64,000 nucleotides of DNA from the NCBI RefSeq assembly GCF_002105195.1, contig NZ_MUHU01000011.1:1-64000 (forward strand). The letters run 5' to 3'. A program made the translations under genes and the position numbers. Of this stretch, positions 46,932 through 60,241 are shown piece by piece (positions within the stretch are counted from its first letter, which is position 1; every line of letters starts with the position of its first letter). Under the pieces are notes generated by a model that searched no databases, was not told where the DNA came from, and saw only the letters and a list, made by a program, of their open reading frames with translations. The stretch comes from Derxia lacustris (GTDB lineage: Bacteria; Pseudomonadota; Gammaproteobacteria; Burkholderiales; Burkholderiaceae_E).

Positions 46932-47073
46932 GATGTGAGAGCAGTTCGGGAACGGTTGTCGGCGATTCGGGTCGCGCCCGCGCGCAACCGGTCCTCAACA
47001 CCAAAACGCCGCGTGAGGCGCGTGGGCAGGCTTGCCGGCCGGCCCGCGTCCGCACGCGGCACTCTGAAACGAT

Positions 47074-47099
47074 GCGGCCGGCAAGGCTTCACCGGCCGC
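47074..47099 (-). terminator. Hairpin between dnaK and dnaJ
   Basis: GCGGCCGG (47074-47081) with CCGGCCGC (47092-47099), a perfect 8-bp stem and 10-base loop, just after the dnaK stop. No long T-run follows, so it more likely lowers dnaJ read-through or stabilises dnaK mRNA than terminates completely. Confidence 0.45.
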
Positions 47100-47109
47100 G
47101 CGCGGCGCG

Positions 47110-49056
<1,947 letters not shown>

Positions 49057-49206
49057 GAACTTTCCTTTCTGGCGCCCGCCGCGTCTTGTGCGCCGGCCGG
49101 CGATGAATTGATCTGGAAGTGAGTTGGTTACGTTTTGCGCGGATTCAAGAGGCGGCGCTCAAGCGGCGCGGCGGTCGCCGTCGATCGGCGCCCGGCCAAG
49201 CCGGAA

Positions 49207-49761
49207 TCACTTGGGTGCGGTCACCGACACCAGCGCCGGCCGCAGCACGCGGTCGGCAATCGAGTAACCCTTCTGCATCACCGACACCACGGTGTTCGGC
49301 TCCTGCTCGGCCGGCACCACGGCAATGGCCTGATGCTTGTGCGGATCGAACTTCTCGCCGACCGGGTTGATCGCGAACAGCTTGTTCTTCTCGAACGCCT
49401 GGGTCAGCTGGCGCAGCGTGATGTTCACGCCCTCGCGGTAGCTGTCGACGGTGGCGTTCTGCACCGCGAGCGCGGCTTCGAGCGAATCGGCCACGGCCAG
49501 CAGCGATTCGGCAAAGCTCTCGATGCCGAACTTGTGCGCCTTGGCAACGTCGTCCTGGGCCCGGCGGCGGATGTTCTCGGCATCGGCGCGGGCGCGCAGG
49601 AACAGCTCGGTCTGCTCGGCGGCCTTGGCCTGCGCGGCTTCGAGATCGCGCCGCAACTGGTCGATTTCGCTGTCGAGCGCGGTGCTGGCGGGTGTATCGG
49701 ATTCGGTACGGTTGGGCGCCTCGGCAGACGGCGCGGCAGAGGTGGGGTCGAGTTCGGGCAT
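49207..49761 (-). CDS. grpE: Nucleotide exchange factor GrpE
   Basis: Releases ADP from DnaK. 184 aa from the ATG at 49761; a TTG ten codons upstream is also in frame and the ribosome site is weak for both. Long coiled-coil region [21 protein letters not shown] and [21 protein letters not shown] (about residues 35-85), then the C-terminal beta domain with [15 protein letters not shown] (about 134) and [17 protein letters not shown]. Preceded by a sigma-32 promoter. Confidence 0.95.
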   Translation of the reverse strand: MPELDPTSAAPSAEAPNRTESDTPASTALDSEIDQLRRDLEAAQAKAAEQTELFLRARADAENIRRRAQDDVAKAHKFGIESFAESLLAVADSLEAALAVQNATVDSYREGVNITLRQLTQAFEKNKLFAINPVGEKFDPHKHQAIAVVPAEQEPNTVVSVMQKGYSIADRVLRPALVSVTAPK

Positions 49762-49842
49762 CCCTGGGTCCAGTGAATTCGGTCGGTCCAAAAGTCTTGC
49801 AAATCAAGGCACTGCGCTGCAAAGCGCGAGCTTCGGCACGGC

Positions 49843-49870
49843 ACATGCGGCCGGCCGGCGCAATTTCAAG
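49843..49870 (-). promoter_or_regulatory. Sigma-32 heat-shock promoter of grpE-dnaK
   Basis: Minus strand CTTGAAA (49864-49870), 13-bp spacer, CCGCATGT (49843-49850), against the consensus CTTGAAA-N13-15-CCCCATNT: all seven bases of the -35 and all but one defined base of the -10 match. It lies about 80 bp before the grpE start. No CIRCE repeat was found nearby. Confidence 0.75.
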
Positions 49871-49951
49871 ACGGCCCGGGAGCGTTTTGCTTACAAAGCC
49901 GGAGGCGCCCGCGACCGGACCGGCCGCCATCGGCCGCTAGCATTCCGGCCC

Positions 49952-50953
49952 ATGACCCAGCCCCCCCACCCATCGCGATCGATCTGCCTGTTGCTGCTCT
50001 GGCTCGGTCTCATGGGCATGCTGGCGGCAGCCCAGGCGCAAGCGCCGGCGGCCTATCAGGTGCAGGTCGTGGACCAGATCTGGCGCGACGAAAGCCGCAA
50101 TCGCGACATCCCGGTTCGGCTGCGGCTGCCGCAATCGCGCAACCCGGCCGAGCGCTTTCCGCTCATCGTCTATTCGCACGGCTTTGGCGGCGACCGCGAG
50201 AGCGGCCAGATCTGGGCCGAGTACTGGGCCAGCTACGGCTATGCGGTGGTGCAGATCCAGCATCCGGGCAGCGATTCGACCTTCGTCGACGCGCTCATCG
50301 GCGACACGGCGGTGATGAAGGCGCTGCGCTCGTCGAGCGCCGGCAATCTGGTCACGCCGCGCGCCTTCGACATCCGCTTCGTGCTCGACGAATTGCGGAT
50401 TCGTCCTGAAGGCCGGCTCATCGACCAGGGCCGCATCGGCCTGGCCGGCCATTCGCTCGGCGCCTACACGGTGCAGGTGCTGGCCGGCCAGCGCGCCAGC
50501 ATGCGACTGCCGGTGCTGGCCGATCCGCGCATCCGCGCCGCCATCGCGCTCAGCCCGACGGTGCGCAACCGGGTCGATGCCGAGTCGCAGTTCAGCGACG
50601 TGAAGCTGCCGTTCATGCTCATCACCGGCAGCAAGGATGTGGACCGCTTCGGCCTCGCCGACGCGCCCGAGGAACGCACCCGGCCGTTCTACGCCATGCC
50701 GCCCGGCGGCAAGTACCTGCTCTGGCTGCACAACGCCGATCATGCGGTGCTGTCGGGCAATGCCGGCTACGCCGCCATGCCGCGCGAGCCCGGCGCCGCC
50801 AGCGCCGATGCGCATGACGTGCATGCGGTGCAGCTGTTCAGCCTGGCGTTCTGGGATGCGCATCTGCGCGGCATGACCCAGGCCGAGCAATGGCTCAAGA
50901 CGCGGCAGAACCGCCGCGATCTGGCTGACGACGACCGCTTCGAGCGGCGCTAG
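49952..50953 (+). CDS. Exported alpha/beta hydrolase (PAF-acetylhydrolase/dienelactone hydrolase-like)
   Basis: 333 aa. Signal peptide ICLLLLWLGLMGMLAAAQAQA. The mature enzyme has PLIVYSHGFGGDRES (oxyanion region, about residue 74), the nucleophile elbow GLAGHSLGAYT (Ser, about 166) and a likely catalytic Asp in ITGSKDVDRFG (about 228) with the His in LHNADHAVLSG (about 264). Such secreted serine hydrolases act on esters of varied kinds; substrate unknown. It starts 190 bases from grpE, divergently, and its stop codon overlaps that of hemH. Confidence 0.87.
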   Translation: MTQPPHPSRSICLLLLWLGLMGMLAAAQAQAPAAYQVQVVDQIWRDESRNRDIPVRLRLPQSRNPAERFPLIVYSHGFGGDRESGQIWAEYWASYGYAVVQIQHPGSDSTFVDALIGDTAVMKALRSSSAGNLVTPRAFDIRFVLDELRIRPEGRLIDQGRIGLAGHSLGAYTVQVLAGQRASMRLPVLADPRIRAAIALSPTVRNRVDAESQFSDVKLPFMLITGSKDVDRFGLADAPEERTRPFYAMPPGGKYLLWLHNADHAVLSGNAGYAAMPREPGAASADAHDVHAVQLFSLAFWDAHLRGMTQAEQWLKTRQNRRDLADDDRFERR

Positions 50954-52059
50954 TCGGCCAGCCGCTCGGCGCCGGCGGCGCGCGCCAGTTCGCGCGTGAG
51001 GCCGGCGGCGCGTTCGCGCTGCGGCCGGTCGGTCAGCCGGGGCAGCCAGCCGGCGCCGTGGTCCTCGACGATGGCGGCGAGCGCATCGATCCATTCCGGC
51101 CGGTCGTTCAGGCAGTCGATGTAGTTGAACTCGCGCCCGCCCGCGCCCAGAAAGGTCTGGCGCCCTTCGAGCGCGATCTCTTCCAGTGTTTCGAGGCAGT
51201 CGGACGTGAAGCCGGGGCAGAACAGATCGACCCGCTGCACGCCCTCGCGCGCCAGCTTTTCGAGCGTGGGCGCGGTGTAGGGCTGAAGCCATTCGGCCTT
51301 GCCGAAGCGCGACTGGAAGGTGACCAGCCAGCGCTCCTTGGCCAGCCCGAGCCGCTCGGCCACGAGGCGCGCCGTCTTCAGGCATTCGCAGTGATAGGGA
51401 TCGCCCTTGAGCAGGGTGCGCTTGGGCACGCCGTGAAAGCTCATGACCAGCTTGTCGGGCATGCCGCTTTGCTCGAAGTGGGTGCGCAGCCGCGCCGCCA
51501 GCGCCTCGATGTAGGCCGGATGGTCGTGGTAGTGCTTGATGAAGCGCAGCTCGAACTGGTTGCGCAGCCGCTGCTGCAAGCGGCACACCTCGTCGACCGC
51601 CGTGGCCGTGGTCGACGCCGAGTACTGCGGATAGAGCGGCAGCACCAGCAGCCGCTCCACGCCGCGCGCACGCAGATCGAGCAGCGTCTTCTCGATGCTC
51701 GGTTCGCCGTAGCGCATGGCCCAGGCCACTTCCACATCCAGGCCGCGTTCGCCGAGCCAGCCGCGCAACAGCGTGGCCTGGCGCTCGGTATGGATGCGCA
51801 GCGGCGAGCCGTCGGGCGTCCAGATGCTGGCGTACTTGGCGGCCGACTTCCTGGCGCGCACCGGCAGGATCACGCCGTAGAGGATGAGGTTCCAGATCGC
51901 CTTCGGAATCTCGACCACGCGCGGGTCGCCGAGGAATTGCGCCAGATAGGGCCGCACGGCGGCGGCGGTGGGCGCGGCCGGCGTGCCCAGATTGACGAGC
52001 AGCACGGCGCTGCGCGCGGGCTGGCCGTGTCGGGTGGTGGTGTCGTCGAGAAAGCGCAT
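50950..52059 (-). CDS. hemH: Ferrochelatase
   Basis: Inserts Fe2+ into protoporphyrin IX, final step of haem synthesis. 369 aa. AVLLVNLGTPAAPTAAAVRPYL near the N-terminus (LLVNLGTP, about residue 21), MSFHGVPKRTLLKGDPYHCEC with the conserved His (about 205), and a C-terminal block CPGFTSDCLETLEEIALEGR with the conserved Glu (about 282-301). Convergent with the hydrolase gene; the two stop codons overlap. Confidence 0.96.
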   Translation of the reverse strand: MRFLDDTTTRHGQPARSAVLLVNLGTPAAPTAAAVRPYLAQFLGDPRVVEIPKAIWNLILYGVILPVRARKSAAKYASIWTPDGSPLRIHTERQATLLRGWLGERGLDVEVAWAMRYGEPSIEKTLLDLRARGVERLLVLPLYPQYSASTTATAVDEVCRLQQRLRNQFELRFIKHYHDHPAYIEALAARLRTHFEQSGMPDKLVMSFHGVPKRTLLKGDPYHCECLKTARLVAERLGLAKERWLVTFQSRFGKAEWLQPYTAPTLEKLAREGVQRVDLFCPGFTSDCLETLEEIALEGRQTFLGAGGREFNYIDCLNDRPEWIDALAAIVEDHGAGWLPRLTDRPQRERAAGLTRELARAAGAERLAD

Positions 52060-52125
52060 GGGCGGGGGTTGGGATTGGTTTTGGTGAGCGCCTGTGACCG
52101 CGCCGGCGCGGGCCGGTTCGGCGGC

Positions 52126-52680
52126 TCAGCCGCGCCGGGTCAGGCGCTGACTGAGCAGCAGGCAGATGCGGATGCGCAGCAAGGGGCTCCAGCCGCCGAG
52201 CGCGCCGCGCCAGCCGAGCGCCATGCGGGCGCAGGCCCAGAGCGAAAACTGCTCGGTCTCGGCGGTAATGCGGCCGGCGCGGATCTGAAAGCGCCCGTGC
52301 AGGCGCTGGGTCACGATGCGGCCGGTCGGGCGCCAGGTGTAGCGCGCAATCCAGACCACCTCGCCGCCGTGCTCGTCGGCATGCACCACGGCGTACTGCA
52401 CATGCAGATCGCTGGCGTCTTCGAGCAGCAGCCGCCAGAGCCGGCGCGCTGCATCGGCGCCGAGATCGCGCAGCTCGAGCGCCGGCACGCTGATGCGCGC
52501 GTCGGCGGCGTAGAACATGCCGGCCGCCGCCGCCTCGCCGAGCGCCAGCGCGCCGAAGAACTGGTCGAGCAGCCGGGCATTGGGATGCGGTTCGATCTCG
52601 CTGTGCAGGATCGAGCGCCGGTACAGGCGCGCGCCCGGCTCCTGCCAGGCGCGACCTGGATCGCTCGCATTGGGCGCCAT
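52126..52680 (-). CDS. NTF2/SnoaL-like protein, unknown function
   Basis: 184 aa. PHPNARLLDQFFGALALGE, MFYAADARISVPALELRDLG and the strand-rich EVVWIARYTWRPTGRIVTQRLHGR fit the cone-shaped NTF2-like fold used by polyketide cyclases and many small binding proteins. No catalytic residues can be assigned. A basic hydrophobic tail (LLRIRICLLLSQRLTRRG) is unusual for the family. Between hemH and hrcA in the same orientation. Confidence 0.7.
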   Translation of the reverse strand: MAPNASDPGRAWQEPGARLYRRSILHSEIEPHPNARLLDQFFGALALGEAAAAGMFYAADARISVPALELRDLGADAARRLWRLLLEDASDLHVQYAVVHADEHGGEVVWIARYTWRPTGRIVTQRLHGRFQIRAGRITAETEQFSLWACARMALGWRGALGGWSPLLRIRICLLLSQRLTRRG

Positions 52681-52696
52681 CGGGTCGGCCCCGCTT

Positions 52697-53752
52697 TCAG
52701 TGTGATGAGGACAGCGCGTTGGTCAGCAGCTTGGCGGTGATGTCGACGATCGGCACGACACGGTCATAAGCCATGCGCGTCGGGCCGATGACGCCGACCG
52801 TGCCGACGATCTTGCCGTCGACTTCATACGGCGCGGTGACGATGCTCATCGAATCGACCGGCACCAGCGCCGAATCGCCGCCGATGAAGATCTGCACGCC
52901 CTCGGCGCGCGCCGAGGTGTCGAGCAGCCGCAGCAGCGAGGTCTTCTGCTCGAACACCGCAAACAGCCGCTTGAGCGCATCCATGTCGTCGGTCAGGTCC
53001 TGCACGCCGAGCAGGTTGCGCTCGCCCGAGATGACCACGTCGTCGCTGTCGTCGGTCATCGCGTCCTCGCCGGCATCGACCGCGCGCGTCATGAGCTGGT
53101 TCATGTCGTCGCGGATCTGGCGCAGGTCGGTGGAAAGCCGCACGCGGATCTCGTCGAAGCTGTGGCCGGCGAAATGCACATTGAGGAATTGCGCCGCCTC
53201 GGCCAGCTCGGCCGGCACGTAATCGCGCTCGGTGAACAGGATGCGGTTCTGCACCCCGCCGTCGGGCGTGACGATGATGAGCAGCACGCGCTTCTCGCCC
53301 AGCCGCAGGAACTCGATCTGCTGGAACACCGCGCTGCGCCGTGGCGCCACCACCACGCCGGCAAACTGGCTCAGATGGCCGAGCACCTGGGCGGCGGTGG
53401 AAATCACGCGCTGCGGATCGCCGCGTTGCAGCTGGCTCTGCAACTGGATGTCGATGCTGCGGGTCGGGATCTGGTCCAGCGGCTGCACCGTGAGCATCGA
53501 ATCGACGAACAGCCGGTAGCCGCGCGCCGTCGGCACCCGCCCGGCCGAGGTGTGCGGGCTGGCGACGAAGCCCATCTCCTCCAGGTCGGCCATCACATTG
53601 CGGATGGTCGCCGGCGACAGGTCCATGCCGGCCATGCGCGACAGCGCGCGCGAGCCGACCGGCTGCCCGTCGGCGATATAGCGTTCGATGAGCGCCTTGA
53701 GCAGCGCCTGCGCCCGCTTGTCCAGCCCCGATTCCGATCCGTTCGATTTCAT
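52697..53752 (-). CDS. hrcA: Heat-inducible transcription repressor HrcA
   Basis: 351 aa. Represses groESL and sometimes dnaK operons by binding CIRCE and needs GroEL for activity. Winged helix N-terminus with [22 protein letters not shown] (about residues 39-60), [18 protein letters not shown] (about 67-84), and C-terminal [21 protein letters not shown]. Divergent from nadK. No CIRCE element (TTAGCACTC-N9-GAGTGCTAA) was found in the window, so its target is likely groESL elsewhere. Start ATG has no strong ribosome site. Confidence 0.96.
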   Translation of the reverse strand: MKSNGSESGLDKRAQALLKALIERYIADGQPVGSRALSRMAGMDLSPATIRNVMADLEEMGFVASPHTSAGRVPTARGYRLFVDSMLTVQPLDQIPTRSIDIQLQSQLQRGDPQRVISTAAQVLGHLSQFAGVVVAPRRSAVFQQIEFLRLGEKRVLLIIVTPDGGVQNRILFTERDYVPAELAEAAQFLNVHFAGHSFDEIRVRLSTDLRQIRDDMNQLMTRAVDAGEDAMTDDSDDVVISGERNLLGVQDLTDDMDALKRLFAVFEQKTSLLRLLDTSARAEGVQIFIGGDSALVPVDSMSIVTAPYEVDGKIVGTVGVIGPTRMAYDRVVPIVDITAKLLTNALSSSH

Positions 53753-53891
53753 GGGTCAAATTCTAAGCAACAGCCGCGCCGGCCGGGCCGCCGACGGCCG
53801 CGCGCATTCCCGGACAGGGTCGCAATCCGGGCCCCGCCCCTGCCTGCGCAGCGTCACGGAGGCCGAGAAACCCTGTGGTTTAATCGCCGCC

Positions 53892-54935
53892 ATGCCGAAA
53901 AAGCCCGCCCCAAAGACCGCTCCGGCCGCCGATTCGGCCCCGTCCGCAACGCGTCCGCCGGCTGGCGCCAGCAGCGGTTTCCGGACCGCCGCGCTCATCG
54001 GCAAATACGGCGGCGCCTGCATCGCCGAGCCCATCGTGGCACTGGCCGCCTTTCTGCGGCGTCGCGGCCTCAATGTGCTGTTCGACCCCGACACCGGCGC
54101 AACCCTCAAGGCGCCCGCGCACGAGATCGCCGACATCGCCCAGCTGGCGCGCCAGATCGATCTGGCCATCGTCATCGGCGGCGACGGCACCATGCTCGGC
54201 ATTGCGCGGCAGGTGGCGCGCGAGGGCGTGCCGGTGGTGGGCGTCAACCACGGCCGGCTCGGCTTCATGACCGACATTCCGCTCGCCACCACCTTCGACG
54301 CCATCGGCGCCATCCTCGACGGCAATTTCAAGAGCGAGAACCGCCTCATGCTCGAAGCCCGGGTGCAGCGCCGCAGCAGCGCGCGCGCCAAGCCGCAGGT
54401 GCTGTTCGAGGCGGTGGCGCTCAACGATGTGGTGATCGCGCGCGGCGCCATCTCGGGCATGGTCGAGGTGAGCGTGAGCGTCGACGGCGTGCATGCCTAC
54501 ACCCAGCGCGCCGACGGCCTGATCGTGGCCACGCCGACCGGCTCGACCGCCTACTCGCTGTCGGCCCACGGGCCGATCCTGCATCCCGAGCTGGCCGGGC
54601 TGGTGCTGGTGCCGATCGCGCCGCAGGCGCTGTCCAACCGCCCGATCGTGCTGCCCGAGCATGTGGAAATCGCCGTCACGCTAGATCGCGCAACGCCCCT
54701 TGCGCACGACACGCTGCTGGTCAATCCGGCGTCGGCGAGCTTCGACATGCAGACCTTCACGGAGCTGCGCGAGGGTGACGAGATCGTCATCCGCCGCAGT
54801 CCGCACCGTGTCACCTTCCTGCATCCGCCCGGCTACAACTACTTCGGCGTCCTGCGCGAAAAGCTCCACTGGACCCGCATGCCCACCGGCGGCGCGGCCC
54901 GCAAGAGCCCGCGCCGCAAGGCCGTCACGACCTGA
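53892..54935 (+). CDS. nadK: NAD kinase
   Basis: Phosphorylates NAD to NADP. 347 aa, longer than the usual ~290 because of an Ala/Pro/Lys-rich N-terminal stretch (residues 1-30) and a basic tail. GGDGTMLGIARQV (about residues 96-108, the GGDG motif with catalytic Asp), GVNHGRLGFMTD (about 117), LNDVVIARG (about 177) and VATPTGSTAYSLSAHGPI (about 215) are all present. Divergent from hrcA; an N-terminal MPKKPAPK start is the first credible one in this frame. Confidence 0.95.
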   Translation: MPKKPAPKTAPAADSAPSATRPPAGASSGFRTAALIGKYGGACIAEPIVALAAFLRRRGLNVLFDPDTGATLKAPAHEIADIAQLARQIDLAIVIGGDGTMLGIARQVAREGVPVVGVNHGRLGFMTDIPLATTFDAIGAILDGNFKSENRLMLEARVQRRSSARAKPQVLFEAVALNDVVIARGAISGMVEVSVSVDGVHAYTQRADGLIVATPTGSTAYSLSAHGPILHPELAGLVLVPIAPQALSNRPIVLPEHVEIAVTLDRATPLAHDTLLVNPASASFDMQTFTELREGDEIVIRRSPHRVTFLHPPGYNYFGVLREKLHWTRMPTGGAARKSPRRKAVTT

Positions 54936-54954
54936 TCCGCCCTCCTCCCCACCG

Positions 54955-56610
<1,656 letters not shown>

Positions 56611-56645
56611 GCGCGCCTCCAACGATTCCAACGATTCCCAGCCTC

Positions 56646-57107
56646 ATGAAAAAAGTCCTGCTCGTCCTCGTCGTGTTGCTGATGCTGGTTGCCGGCTGGT
56701 TCTGGATTGCGCTGCACTGGAGCTATTCGAACGGCGAGCGCGCCGGCTGGGTGCAGAAGTTTTCGCACAAGGGCTGGCTCTGCAAGACCTGGGAAGGCGA
56801 GCTGTCGATGGTGGCCATGCCCGGCACCGTGCCCGAGAAGTTCGAGTTCACGGTGCTCAGCGACGATGTCGCGCGCCAGATCAACGCCGCCATGGGCCGC
56901 CGCGTGTCGCTGCATTACGAGCAGCGCGTGGGTCTGCCGGGCAGCTGCTTCGGCGACACGCGCTACTACGTCGACCAGATCCAGGTGTTCGACGAGCTGC
57001 CGATCGGGCAAGGCGGGTATGTGGTGCCGGGGAGCGTCAGCGGCCAGCCGACGCCGGCCAAGCCTGCCGTTCCGGCGCAGCCGGCCGAGCCTCGGCCGGC
57101 GCAGTAA
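56646..57107 (+). CDS. Conserved single-pass membrane protein, unknown function
   Basis: 153 aa. One N-terminal membrane segment KKVLLVLVVLLMLVAGWFWIAL, then a soluble domain with YSNGERAGWVQKFSHKGW, CKTWEGELSMV and LPGSCFGDTRYYVDQIQVF. Two cysteines (CKTW, GSCF). A Pro/Ala-rich tail ends the protein. Homologues in betaproteobacteria are sometimes mislabelled 6-phosphogluconate dehydrogenase, for which there is no motif. Follows recN. Confidence 0.8.
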   Translation: MKKVLLVLVVLLMLVAGWFWIALHWSYSNGERAGWVQKFSHKGWLCKTWEGELSMVAMPGTVPEKFEFTVLSDDVARQINAAMGRRVSLHYEQRVGLPGSCFGDTRYYVDQIQVFDELPIGQGGYVVPGSVSGQPTPAKPAVPAQPAEPRPAQ

Positions 57108-57113
57108 GCCGGC

Positions 57114-57605
57114 TCAGCTGCGCCCGATGGCGAGCAAGGCGGCGCGCAAGGCTTCGGTGCTCATGTCGGCCAGCGGCAGGCCCAGCAGCTGCTGCAAGCG
57201 GTAGCCAAGCGCCTGGCGCGTCAAGTCGAAGGCGGCGCGCCGGTCGGCGTCGCCGATGACCCGCGACGGATCGGGATAGCCCCAGTGCAGCTGCACCGGC
57301 GCGCCGGGCCAGACCGGGCAGGTCTCGCCGGCGGCGTTGGCGCAGACCGTGATGACGATCTGCATCGCCGGCGCCTGCGGCCCGGTGAAGCTGTCCCAGC
57401 TCTTGCTGCTCAGCCCGTCGATGGCGACGCCGGCCGCCGCCAGCACGGTGAGCGCGGCCGGGTTGACCTGACCGCTTGGCGCGCTGCCGGCGCTGTAGGC
57501 CCGCACATCGTGGCCGCCGAGCCGGGCCAGATGGTTGAGCATGGCCTCGGCCAGGATGCTGCGCGCCGAGTTGTGGGTGCAGAGGATCAGAACATTGGTC
57601 GTCAT
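57114..57605 (-). CDS. Arsenate reductase-like / low-molecular-weight phosphatase fold protein
   Basis: 163 aa. The P-loop CTHNSARSILAEAML (Cys 9, Arg 15) is the LMW-PTP/ArsC active site. Further features of thioredoxin-coupled ArsC-like proteins: GLSSKSWDSF (about residue 65) and VITVCANAAGETCPVWPG (about 85), where two cysteines sit at the positions of the redox relay. No ars operon genes are nearby, so phosphatase or arsenate reductase activity cannot be decided. Convergent with the small membrane protein gene. Confidence 0.85.
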   Translation of the reverse strand: MTTNVLILCTHNSARSILAEAMLNHLARLGGHDVRAYSAGSAPSGQVNPAALTVLAAAGVAIDGLSSKSWDSFTGPQAPAMQIVITVCANAAGETCPVWPGAPVQLHWGYPDPSRVIGDADRRAAFDLTRQALGYRLQQLLGLPLADMSTEALRAALLAIGRS

Positions 57606-57609
57606 GGCA

Positions 57610-59088
57610 TCAGTACCCGCTGAATTCCCAGGGCCGCAGCACGCCGTGCTCGGTGAACTCCAGCCGGTAGTTGAGGCTGCGGAAATCCACCTCCAGCCGC
57701 GCCGCCTCGCTGCCGTCGGTCCACAGCAGCGCCAGCTGCTCGTCGGGCGAGGCGAGCAGCTGGAACTGGCCGCCGAAGGCCGGATGGCGGTTGCGGATGC
57801 GGATCAGCTCGACCAGATCGCGCACCACCGGCTGGGCCAGCGCGCGCTCGATCTCGTCGGGGCTGTAGCGGTGCCGGTTGATATCGCGGCCGACGCGGGT
57901 CTGCGCCAGCAGCTCCATGTCGTTGGCGCCGGCCAGCAGCCCCACGTAATAGACCTGGGGCACGCCGGGCAGAAAGAACTGGATCGCGCGCGCCAGCAGG
58001 TACTGGCGGTCGCTGCGGCCGAGCGCGTCGTAGAAGGTGGAGTTGATCTGGTAGAGGTCGAGATTGGACGCGGCGGCGCCGGTGGCCTGGCGGCTGCTGC
58101 CGCCGGTGCGCTCATGGATCATGTCGACCAGCCGGTCGAGCTCGCCGGGCGGCACCAGGCCGGGGCTGCCCTCGCGGTCGGCGGCGTCGGCGCCGATGTC
58201 GATCACGCCGATGCCGTCATGGGTGTCGAGCACGGTGAGCGCATTGGTCGGCCGCACCGCGATCCAGCCCTTGAGCGCGCGCGCGGTGCGGAAGTTGAAC
58301 GCATGCAGCACCAGCGGCGGCAGCGCGAAGTCGTAGACCCAGTCGACATGCGCCGCGATCTCGATCTGGCGCCGGTAGTAGGAATGGATCTCGACCAGCA
58401 CCTCGATGCCCAGCTCGCGCGCCTGGGCCGCGAACTCGCCGATGAAGTCGAAGGTGGCCTCGGTCATGAAGCAGTTGCTGCCGGCCGACTTGATCGCATA
58501 GCCGACCGCATCGAGCCGGACCATGCGGATGCCGTTCTCGCTGAAGGTCTTGAGGATCGACGCGAGATAGGCGCTGCCCTGGGGATGGCGCACATTGATG
58601 TCGATCTGCTGCGGCGTGAAGGTGGTCCACAGAATGCGGCGCTCGCCGTTGGCCAGCGTGGTGAAGGTGAACGGCAGGCCCGGACGCGGCCGGTAGATGC
58701 CGAGCAGATCCTGCTCGGTCGCGCCGTCGGTGAACACCTGGCCGAAGGTGAGGAACAGGCCGTCGTAGTCCGACGCCGAGCCGCGCGCATGAAAGTCGCG
58801 GAACTGCGGCGAGTCGGCCGAGATGTGGTTGACGATCACGTCGGCCATCAGGTCGATGTCCTGTGCCAGCGCCTTCACGTCCTGCCAGTCGCCGAGGCGC
58901 GGATCGACCTGGGTGTGGTCGATCGGATCGAAGCCGGCATCGGCACCGTCGATGGGATGAAAGAACGGCAGCAGATGGGCGGCGCCGAACACGTCGCGCA
59001 GCCGGCCGGTGAGCAGCCGGTGCAGCTCGCGCATGCCGCCACCGCCGAGCCGGTCGACATAGGTAATCAGTTGGACCTGGTTTTTCAT
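57610..59088 (-). CDS. Sucrose phosphorylase-type GH13 enzyme
   Basis: 492 aa. MKNQVQLITYVDRLGGGGMRE is the typical start of GH13 subfamily 18. The catalytic apparatus is visible: nucleophile Asp in MVRLDAVGYAIK (about residue 196), acid/base Glu in LVEIHSYYRRQ (about 232) and transition-state Asp in VLDTHDGIGVID (about 290). The enzyme cleaves an alpha-glucoside with phosphate giving glucose 1-phosphate. Sucrose, sucrose 6-phosphate, glucosylglycerol and glucosylglycerate all occur as substrates in this group, and the sequence alone does not decide. Last gene of the ABC importer operon. Confidence 0.92.
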   Translation of the reverse strand: MKNQVQLITYVDRLGGGGMRELHRLLTGRLRDVFGAAHLLPFFHPIDGADAGFDPIDHTQVDPRLGDWQDVKALAQDIDLMADVIVNHISADSPQFRDFHARGSASDYDGLFLTFGQVFTDGATEQDLLGIYRPRPGLPFTFTTLANGERRILWTTFTPQQIDINVRHPQGSAYLASILKTFSENGIRMVRLDAVGYAIKSAGSNCFMTEATFDFIGEFAAQARELGIEVLVEIHSYYRRQIEIAAHVDWVYDFALPPLVLHAFNFRTARALKGWIAVRPTNALTVLDTHDGIGVIDIGADAADREGSPGLVPPGELDRLVDMIHERTGGSSRQATGAAASNLDLYQINSTFYDALGRSDRQYLLARAIQFFLPGVPQVYYVGLLAGANDMELLAQTRVGRDINRHRYSPDEIERALAQPVVRDLVELIRIRNRHPAFGGQFQLLASPDEQLALLWTDGSEAARLEVDFRSLNYRLEFTEHGVLRPWEFSGY

Positions 59089-59120
59089 GGGCAGTTGAGG
59101 AAAGCCTGCGGTTGACGGAT

Positions 59121-60209
<1,089 letters not shown>

Positions 60210-60241
60210 GAGCCATCTCTCCTGTTGTTGTTGGCGCGGGC

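Noticed and set aside
49057-49206. Possible CIRCE element or second heat-shock promoter before dnaK
   Set aside because: No TTAGCACTC-N9-GAGTGCTAA-like repeat; CTTGAAT and CTTGAGC hexamers occur but without a matching -10.
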